Shown here: positions 56,238 through 64,000 of the stretch, piece by piece
Layout: the number at the start of each line of letters is the position of its first letter
How positions within the stretch are numbered: position 1 is the first letter of the stretch
Assembly: GCA_003988855.1 (NCBI GenBank)
Contig: QYAI01000154.1
Location: 28,931 to 92,930 of the forward strand
Direction: 5' to 3'
Length of the DNA: 64,000 bases
Source: Arachnopeziza araneosa
Taxonomy: Eukaryota > Ascomycota > Leotiomycetes > Helotiales > Arachnopezizaceae
The notes under the pieces: generated by a model
The model's input: the letters and a program-made list of their open reading frames with translations, nothing else
Database searches by the model: none
Told to the model about the DNA's origin: nothing
Translations under genes and position numbers: made by a program

Positions 56238-57616
56238 GTCATGATATGCCGAGAGGAATTGATCATAAATTTTAGTTTCACCCAAGGTATAAATTAACGA
56301 TATAATTGTTTCTGGCCAATATCGTTGGCAGTCAAATGACATTTGGCCCCACAATAGCCTGTGGGGCTTTCCCTCCCCAATTCAAAACCGAATGTTATTC
56401 CGCGGCTTAATTGCTAGTAAACAATGCGGGAAACCTTCCATTACCCAGCCTATGCCATCGAACGACATGACCAGGGGCGATGGCGTGTACGATGTTTAAA
56501 TTGACGTACAAAAAGTACTTGGCCGCGCCACCCCCTATTTGTGGAGACCCAAACGTGTGACATGAGTAAATAATGAATAAGTTTGGCTTGGAAACAGTGA
56601 CGAATTAGCTGAGGATCTTGGTTTTTCCCTTCTCAAAGAATGTAGATACCAATATACATCGGGGCTACGTTACATACTGCTTTGCTCTCGTTGATTACTT
56701 GAAGTTCTCGAGTTCGTTCGTTATGATTCTTCTTGGTTAGAATATTGGACAAGTTGAAGTAAGATAGTATCATCGGCAAGCGTGAACTCGAAGTGAAGTG
56801 TAAAGTTGCCGCCTTGACTATCATTTCCAGCTTATCCATCTTGTTGGAATTGGTATGATGATGATATACGTTAAAACACCTCTACAGATTAGTCTTTCGT
56901 GTATCATGTCATATCACAGTATTAATCAACTAACTACCTCTTCGTGTATATTTCGAGCCGAGTTGTTTAACAACACGAATTTATCTGTCAAGATGACAAG
57001 TGTAATCAGTATTTGCCTCATTGCTGATTCTCAACTTCTTCACGGCGCATTTTTGCTTATCACTTTTGGTGGCTCAGCAAAGGTTCAGTCCTCCGATGGC
57101 AGTAAATTTGCTTTGCTCATAAATTGTGTTGAAATTTCGACTGTTGATATGTGTCCTATGTTTACATTAGTTCAGTCATCATGGTTGAATACGGGTGGAT
57201 TATATCAGTTTGGAAAATAGCTATAAACATTCTTTGTTGGCTTTCGCTAAGAGGTCTTAGGCTCCAGACATAATATTTGAGTCGCATCGCTGATACTCAG
57301 TACTGCTGAGAAATCCATCTTCACTCTAAAGATTGCAAGCGAGTTACCTCAAATACTCTAGTGCAGATAGAGAACAAGGCATTTTACATAAATCTAGAAT
57401 AATCTAGCCAATCACAACAAGTTCTTCGGTCCGGAAAACTGCGAAGCATTTTAAGTGCTGACAGCAACTCTTTTATCCTGAAATCTGACTAAGACCAGAA
57501 CTTGTTGCCTGGTTTTTAACGCTCATGATTGCTTCAATATTTGACAAGAGCAGAAACAAACTGGAACTGAGTTTGATACCGGTATTTTGCATCATTTTTA
57601 TTGAAAACAATCAACG
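56238..57616. other. Intergenic region
   Basis: 1.4 kb, AT-rich, no gene supported. A 121-codon plus frame at 56855–57220 has no protein character. Confidence 0.5.
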
Positions 57617-58512
57617 ATGGCCAAAGACTTTGTTACCGAGTTACCCTACTGGCTAGATCCACACGACGGAACAGGTCCAAATCCTGAATTCGATCGTGAA
57701 CTGTTCTTCGGCCATCGAGATGAAGATATCCATATGATTAAGGTTCAAGATATCCGTGAACGAGAGTCGAGTTTCTCTCTCGACACTCACGGATTTGAAG
57801 CAGTCAGCCTGCCAGAGAGAAATAGAATTACTACATTCGAGGAAGATGATACAGAATACAATGAAGAGTTGTCAGACTTGATCAAATTACGGTATGCGTT
57901 CTAGCCTCTAGCTCGAATCAGCTCACAATCGTCCGCTAAACTAATGCTCCACATAGAACAGGAGCCAAACAAGTCATTTATTTCTCCAAGAATCTTCGCG
58001 CCTTGCCTCGCGACGCGCTTGGACCGGGACAATTTGTTCCGGGAAAACCGCAATCGCCCACGTCAAGACCACATGTAGATTTCTCATCCAGCGTGGCATA
58101 TTATCAAGCAACGAAACGTGCCGAGGGTGCGGAGGCTCTCTTGAAGTCGTCCACCCGTTGGCAAATCCTTGGTGTTTGGCGACCAATCAAGGTTGTTGAA
58201 CGGGATCCTCTAGTTCTAGCGGATTCAAGGACTGTCCCCGATAGCGACTACGTGGAGTTAAGCAGAGATAGAACCATGGGTCCGGGTTCAAAGATGGCAC
58301 ACTCTCTTTTGAAATGTGAAGAGAAAGGATCCCATAGCTGGTATTATTGGAGTGGTATGACGCCTAATGAGTTATTTCTGTTCAAGCATTATGATTCAAA
58401 GCAGGACATCGATGCTTGGAGGTGTGGTCATACATCTGTTCCGATTCCAGGAACAGAAAATTTCCCTGTTAGAGAGAGTCTCGAAGTTAGAGCGCTGGTT
58501 GGGTATTGGTAA
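57617..58512 (+). CDS. asaB/CmcJ-type 2-oxoglutarate/Fe(II) oxygenase-like protein
   Basis: 276 residues from exons 57617–57891 and 57957–58512 (65-bp intron, GTATGC..TAG). Family signs: RPHVDFSSS (first metal His and Asp), RWQILGVWRPIKVVERDPLVLADSR, SHSWYYWSGMTPNELFLFKHYDS, the second His in CGHTSVPIP, and the closing RESLEVRALVGYW. This is the fungal group around aspergillic-acid-type asaB and the methoxylase-like CmcJ, non-haem iron hydroxylases or desaturases found both in and out of biosynthetic clusters. The N-terminal 90 residues match the usual substrate-lid region. The substrate is unknown. Confidence 0.88.
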
Positions 58513-60183
58513 TTGTTTGAGGGCTGAACAGTCAACTTATGATAGTGTCTGAGAACAGGTATACATGAAGCAATCAATTATTCATACAAGTCCGAGAATG
58601 AAGACGAGAGATACTCTCATGCGAAAAGAACTTGGTGCAATGCGTAACTAGTAGAGCATGATATATGCAGCATCAACGACACAATTTGATGTCTTATCTC
58701 ATAAGCCTCCACATGCAAGAAGAGGCCCGAGGTTAGCCTGTTAATCATTCTTTCCGTCCTAGCTATTAAATTTCTTTTAATGTCGTAGTATTGTACCTAA
58801 CACATATTATCTCTCTGACAAAGTCATAAGTAATATATTTACACTTCTTTAGCTTAATTAGCAAAAAAAAAAACTAAACAAAAACTACTAGCTTACTAAA
58901 CTAGAAGTAACTTACTTAGTATAAACTTATAAATATATTAAAATTATAATATAATTAAATAAGTGTTGCGAACACCTGACCCCAGGGTCACGTGATGGAC
59001 CCTGGGACCCAGGCCAAAGGATCCAGAGGGTCCAGAAGGTCCAGGGGGTCCAGGAGACCAGAAGCTCTATATAAGCAGTGGCCTCCTCCCCTCTAGATGG
59101 GAGCTTCGTGCTCAACTTAACTGATCAATTCTACTCTATTGATACTACCCTACAACTCAACTGTTCAGAACCGCTCTCGTGTTCTCTTACCTTGATCCTT
59201 GATTCAAACCAAGACAGCCTCTAGTGGAACACTGGACATAGCCGTAACAATGAGCTACTTATTATAGTTTTAACTAATTATTTAGTTATAAGAAAAATAA
59301 TAAACTAAACCTTAATAAATATAAATAATTTTTTAAAAGTAAATATATAACTGTATTAAAAGCGAAATAAAAACGTCGCGCCTGGAAATTTTGAAAATGC
59401 CGGTATCTGCAGCCTACCTCCTACTGGATGCGGGAAGTGGGACGCTAGATGATGGGCACTTATTTGACCCGGCGTTTCTGTACAAGGTAAATGCGAGTTT
59501 GAAACTCTTTTAATCTTGAACCTTTATTCCGCAGAGGGGTTTTGTTTCCGGGTCTATCCTCGCGTAGTTTGCTACAAAGAGCCAAGCAAGGTGTTTTTTT
59601 TAGCAGGTGTAGAGCCAACTGTTGTATCTAGGCAACCTTGCTTCATTCTCTCTAAATCCTAAATCTTGATTCTTTCTGATGTTTTAAAATGCTTTTTGAC
59701 CTTACTAACTATAAGCCATTTTGTAGTGAAGTAACCGTAATGTCGTAGGAAATCCCAGTATCCTGGAGTGGCATATATAAGGGTTTAAATCCAAGCCTTT
59801 AGGGAGCTTCCTTGTTGCGATACACAGCCTATACATCGTCGATTAGTCTTGAACTTAAGATGAGATATCCTGTACTCTTTTAGGCTATTCATATTAATCA
59901 AACAGTAGAGGCCTCTTGAATAGGGTTCTAGCAAAGTAGCTGATAATTAGACTTCCGAGACGAGAGTCACGGTAAGCTTTGATACAATTTTAGTAGAATA
60001 GGATATCGAAGAAGATGTTTATAAAATGTATATCATTTACGTGAAGTCAGGTAAAATGCTATAATAACAGGACATTTTGTGACCGATAAATAATTAAACT
60101 AATTCTAGTATTTCGTTAATTCATATGTCCCGTGCTCTGACTTCGTCTTCTACGCCATTGAAATTCTAGGAATCGCTTAAACG
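58513..60183. other. AT-rich block with retroelement remnant
   Basis: No gene. From about 58780 to 59390 the sequence is extremely AT-rich with long A/T runs, except for the GC-richer solo LTR at 58964–59249 set inside it. The rest (59400–60180) is also poor in coding signal. Confidence 0.6.
58964..59249 (+). mobile_element. Solo LTR of an LTR retrotransposon
   Basis: 286 bp beginning TGTTGCG and ending CGTAACA, that is TG..CA with a 7-bp imperfect terminal inverted repeat. It is flanked by ATAAG (58959–58963) and ATGAG (59250–59254), a 5-bp target duplication with one transition. Inside lies TATATAA at 59068–59074, as for an LTR promoter, preceded by a GGGTCCAG-rich stretch. No internal retrotransposon coding follows, so recombination has left a solo LTR. 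Confidence 0.75.
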
Positions 60184-61557
60184 CTAATTAAAATGCGGCA
60201 TGAAAGCGGTCCAATTGATACCATCATAAGCACTCTCTGGTGATGACCGAAACGACAAGCATATTTCCGCAAAAATCAACAATCTAGCAACGATGTAAAC
60301 AAAATATGCAAAGTTGACAATGAGATCGAAAACATGCCTCCTCACCCATGTGTTATTCCTTGCTGGCCGAATCCAGATCCATAAGAGGTTGAAACTGAAG
60401 TCGAACCATTCCCTGGTAGAGAGTACGGGAACGGCACCACCAATAATCATAACGATGAGAAGTGTAACACTTGAATAACGCCAAATCAGTGTTTCAGTAT
60501 TAGTTGGGAATGATAGTTTCTAGCCAGTGACATGCAAGCCGGCGTGGATGACGGATACGATCCACACGAAGAGAGCTTCTTTGCCGGTGGGAGGAGGAGG
60601 CGAGTAATCGTTTGGTATGCGAACAAGAGGACGTCTAGTAAGGCCCCCAAAATGAAGGAGAGACGGACGACGCTTCCATCTTTGCCAGGCTGGCTTCTCA
60701 ATGAAGTCCATCGGTGTGTCGGTATAAGGTTCTTTCGCGGCCTCGCCAGCTGACTTGAGCACATCAGCAATGAGCCACCCAGTGGTGATAACAAATGGCT
60801 CTTCGACATTTTGGGGTTTGTTGGCCCAGAAGTAAGCAGTCGCCATAGTAGGTAGTATAAAGGCTAGAGTGAAGAGCTCAAGGGGAGTTACAGCAAGTCG
60901 TTAGTGAACCCGGGCAATGCATTGGATCAATAGCCATGAAGTTTGTATCAATGCAAACCCCTTTGCGAAAAGATCAGCTTTACTTCGGTCCCAGATATTT
61001 TCTTTTGTGATAATGAGTGGTTTCAACCAGCCTGTGGATCGGAGGTAGTGTATTGACATCGCATTGATAGGAAAGGTAGGGAAATCAGGGGTATCAAGCA
61101 TAAATCCGCCAGCATTAGCATAGAAAGCCTGGACAACAGACCAGTCTTTCTCCCCTAAGTCTTTCATTTCTGCGACCGATATGTTGGCGGCGTTCCATTG
61201 CATGACTGCAAAGAGTGTGAGCAGCTCTGGAGCACAAACGGCAAGCGTTGCCCAGCGCAACTTTCGATTCAAAGTACTCCAGAACCGATCTGATTTGAGC
61301 GGCACGTTATGATGCAATACCGCCCAGACACAGACAAACAGCACAAGGAAACAGCTCCATATGATATCGATGGTTCCGCGCTGGTTCGGTGATGATGTCC
61401 ATCCGAGTCGAAGCTGAGAAGAACGCGGAATTTGATTTGGCGAATGAATACAGTTGGTATTATTCCCTACTACATTACGGGTTGCGCCGTGCATAGTATT
61501 GTGGGTTAGGCCATCCCGTCTAGAGACAAGCATGGAAGAAGAGGGCGAGGGCTTCAT
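60184..61557 (-). pseudogene. Polytopic membrane protein gene with two in-frame stops
   Basis: A single intronless frame of 458 codons interrupted by TAA at 60901–60903 and TAG at 60520–60522. The parts read continuously: GTIDIIWSCFLVLFVCVWAV, PELLTLFAVMQW, LIQTSWLLIQCIARVH, stop, RLAVTPLELFTLAF, the long loop, VSVIHAGLHVTG, stop, KLSFPTNTETLIWRYSS, and a final membrane pair. This is a widespread fungal family of multi-pass proteins of unknown role whose members read HxQxxxVTPLE and GW at these points. The TAA fits a lost Gln (CAA), the TAG a lost Trp (TGG). Both are CpA-to-TpA type changes on one strand or the other. The AT-rich retroelement block begins about 0.8 kb away. Confidence 0.8.
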
Positions 61558-62182
61558 TTACCTCTGCTACGAAGACGAGGCTCAATTCTTAGCTCTTACA
61601 AGAGGTCACGACTATTTTCTAGGTTAGATAGTCATATAAACATATTACAGGAGCTAACACACATCATCTGAGGCGATCTTGTTCTTTTTGAAAAGTTTAA
61701 AAAGCAACTGCAATTTTAGGACCTAATAAGAATTACTATCTCTCATGTGAAGTGCCCATTTGCGAAAGGTGTGGAAACACGACGGCTCAGTGCTTCTATA
61801 ACGAAATAAGTAGCTGCAGTAGAATATGTGAAGCAAGGAGAACGATAGAGTATCTACTATTCTGATACCCTATTGTTAGCTTATTTGCTATCTTGTGCTC
61901 CTATAGCCTTTCATTATATTAATCGTAATTATGAAGGATAGTAGTAAAGATAAAATTGGGTTGTTTGCTCTTACACAAGTTGTGTAATGAGACAATGCAG
62001 GGGCTACGTGGCCATTTATTTCGCCGTGGAAGAGCTCGGTGAGCATTCCAAGGCCGAGCATAGTTACTCCCTGATTCGTCGTCCTGATAACCAAGTTGTA
62101 CGATTTAAATAGTGGTGGAGATCGGTGAGCTTCAATTGGGTGCTGTAAACTGAGGTGAAGTGGGGTAACCTTGCGACGGCTT
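61558..62182. other. Intergenic region
   Basis: AT-rich space between the broken membrane-protein gene and the squalene-epoxidase-like gene; nothing recognised. Confidence 0.5.
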
Positions 62183-63701
62183 TCAGGTCCACAGCTCCGA
62201 CAAGATAAACGGTAAAATAACCCCCACAGCTTTCCAAAACACATGTAAGCACTCGAAAATAGCGCAGGTTAAATGCCAGGTTGACGATGCATAGCCTTCG
62301 CATATGAGGATCCAAAGGCTGTATAATGCAACGGCAAAAAAGTGATAGAATAGCAACCAAGGACTACGAATGACACCGCCCATGAGGCCAGCTGGTTCTT
62401 CAACGCAGTTTCCACCACGCTGGATATAGCGAATGAAGCCACGCTGAAGGACTTGAAGTTGGGGGCCTGAAAAAGAAATATTAGTGAGGCATAGTTTGGG
62501 TGAGGGAATATCTTACCATCAGCGACAAAGAGAGAGTAGAGAGCCTGGGCCAAGATATTAAGAGAGGTGCTGTACTCCTTTCTCTGCCAATGGAACTTCC
62601 TCATTTGTGCCAGGACCGTTCCCGTATTACTGAAAGAAGAAATTATCTTTGGTGCTAGCAGCTGTTTGAGTAACACAACATCACTCAGAGCTACCGTCAT
62701 CCCACCACCAGTCAATGGATGTCGCATATTTCCTGCATCCCCTAATAATACAATCCCGGGTGTTGTATTCATGCTTGGTGGCAACCATGAATTTGGCATC
62801 GAGCGCAGCCGCCCGTTCTTCAATGCCGCTATAACTGACGGGCGCACCGAGGCTGGTAAGTCAGGAACAACTTTGCTCTGCACATAATCTGCAATTGTTC
62901 CAAATTTGGATACAGCCTCATGAACAGCGTTTGGGATGTCAATAAGGATTCGTGTTTCGTGTAAGCCGATTTGGTAAATTAAAATTGGTGGGCCACTGCC
63001 GATAATGCCGTATGCCAGCTCATGACTTGGAAGCACCGCATCGTTGAGCTCGAGGCCCCAGAATAAGACGTTTTCTCCCTAGAATAGATGGCTATTCTGA
63101 ATAGGTAGAAATAAAGAGAGAAGAGGTGAAGATAGATAGAACTACATACTTCTTGCTCTTTCCCGCTTTCTGTCGAGCATACGACCCCAGTGACTTCTGC
63201 GGACTTGTCGCGCTTCACTAGACTTTTCGCTGTTGTTTGGACAACTCGTACCCTTTGCTCTTTCTGTGCCTCTTCTCTTAACTTCATGATGAATCTCCCG
63301 TGGTGAAAACTTCTTCCTTGTGGTCTTCTCTTGGTCACCAGGCTAGCTGGGCTGTGCAGATCGTCATCTGAATTTTGAAATTCTCCAAGTAGAGAACCAT
63401 TCTTGATTTCTATAGGTGGATACCAAAAAGTGATATTTTGGCCACGATAGAAGATCTCATATCCCTTGACAGGTACGGCGTCGATGCTCTCTAAGCATCC
63501 TCGCATGCCTAATTGCTCCAGCGCGGCAACACCACCAGGTTGCAAGAGTTCTCCTACAATGCGATTGGGTTCCTTCAGGTTTCGTTCTAGGAGAAGAACA
63601 TTGCGACCTTGACGTGCTAATGTCACGGCCAGCGCACACCCAAGGACACCGGCACCAATAATAAGGACGTCATATACTTCGTCGTCCGATAAAGTTGTCA
63701 T
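62183..63701 (-). CDS. Squalene-epoxidase-like FAD monooxygenase lacking an internal segment
   Basis: 465 residues from exons 63150–63701, 62517–63078 and 62183–62466 (introns 71 and 50 bp). N-terminal FAD site VLIIGAGVLGCALAVTLARQ, the VGELLQPGGVAALEQLG motif, LIYQIGLHETRILID, LRSMPNSWLPP, the GDAGNMRHPLTGGGMTVALSD motif and the C-terminal LQRGFIRYIQRGGNCVEEP match Erg1. Between GKEQE (end of exon 1) and FWGLELNDAVLPSHE about 30–35 residues normally present are missing, including the conserved second dinucleotide-binding DG motif; the intron is too short to hide them. The frame is otherwise intact. It could be a divergent paralogue or an early pseudogene; the housekeeping ERG1 is probably elsewhere. 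Confidence 0.82.
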
Positions 63702-64000
63702 TGTCAGACTCGATTCGGAAAGAAGGGCGAATCAGCTGCTCAAAACGAATGGGAATGGCCGTGCTTGATGTCTAAGTTTGTGACGTTTTGGACGTTGGGA
63801 GGAAGTTGCCTCTAAGGTCATGAAGCAATGGTTAGGCTTTCTTGATGATGATGCGTTGCACCATGTCGACTCGCTATGATACATGACTAATAACAGCAAG
63901 CTACAGTAGGGTGCAAAAAGTCAAGACCCCCCTCCCTGGCAAGCCACACCACGCTACCCCGAAGTAGCCTTGCTGATATCGCTGCTTTTCCATTGATTCC
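63702..64000. other. Upstream region of the squalene-epoxidase-like gene
   Basis: 299 bp to the window edge; no gene or TATA box recognised. Confidence 0.45.

Noticed and set aside
56855..57220. 121-codon plus-strand frame
   Set aside because: Low-complexity hydrophobic and Ser-rich translation, no family signs, lies in AT-rich DNA and needs no splice; likely chance.
61888..62360. Minus-strand frames overlapping the end of the squalene-epoxidase-like gene
   Set aside because: Out of frame with the conserved C-terminal exon; shadows plus 3' flank.
1..64000. tRNA, rRNA genes and CRISPR arrays
   Set aside because: I looked for A/B-box pairs and regular spaced repeats by eye and saw none I could support; a covariance-model search would be needed to exclude tRNAs.

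Overview
The window is nuclear DNA of a filamentous ascomycete (Pezizomycotina). Most genes are split by 42–53 bp GT–AG introns with CTRAC-type branch sites just before the acceptor. Gene density is about one per 2 kb on both strands. The families are typically fungal: a btgC-type GH17 glucanase, chitin deacetylase, sedolisin, SAGA subunit Spt8, LaeA-like and O-methyltransferases, BIM1-like and DUF1996 secreted proteins. Several families resemble those I associate with Leotiomycetes/Helotiales, but that placement is inference. Gene models were built by joining frames at splice signals, and all exon sums were checked to be multiples of three.

Layout. 0–12 kb is gene-dense and mostly housekeeping or cell wall: membrane GH17 glucanase (cut by the left edge), isochorismatase-like hydrolase, SRR1-domain protein, GPI-anchored BIM1-like copper protein, then the divergent WD40 pair Doa1/Ufd3-like and STRAP-like. 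12–31 kb is more accessory: secreted amidase, a decayed methyltransferase, a mucin-like membrane protein, a BBE-type flavoprotein, an F-box protein, a divergent reductase/quinone-oxidoreductase pair, a chitin deacetylase and a single-pass membrane protein. Three copies of a short inverted-repeat element lie at 22.9, 26.1 and 29.0 kb. 31–34.5 kb is repeat-rich, holds a zinc-knuckle gene with three in-frame stops, and follows a short assembly gap at 30.9 kb. 34.6–42.3 kb carries Spt8 and a ZNFX1/Hrr1-type SF1 helicase with NF-X1-like zinc fingers. 43–57 kb carries two SAM-dependent methyltransferases, an aspartyl-protease-fold protein that lacks both catalytic Asp motifs, a sedolisin and a DUF1996 protein. 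57.6–64 kb has an asaB-type oxygenase, an AT-rich block with a solo LTR, a membrane-protein gene broken by two stops, and a squalene-epoxidase-like gene lacking an internal segment.

How the genes relate. The secreted or wall-directed set (glucanase, chitin deacetylase, BIM1-like, amidase, sedolisin, DUF1996, aspartyl-like protein) fits a saprotrophic or plant-associated life style. I see no backbone enzyme (PKS, NRPS, terpene cyclase), so the scattered oxidoreductases and methyltransferases do not form a clear secondary-metabolite cluster. The most notable signals are five stop codons in two genes beside repeats that all fit CpA-to-TpA change (RIP-like), three GC–AG introns with the same GCAAGT donor, the pseudoprotease, and the inverted-repeat element family. 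I did not find a clearly new multi-gene system.
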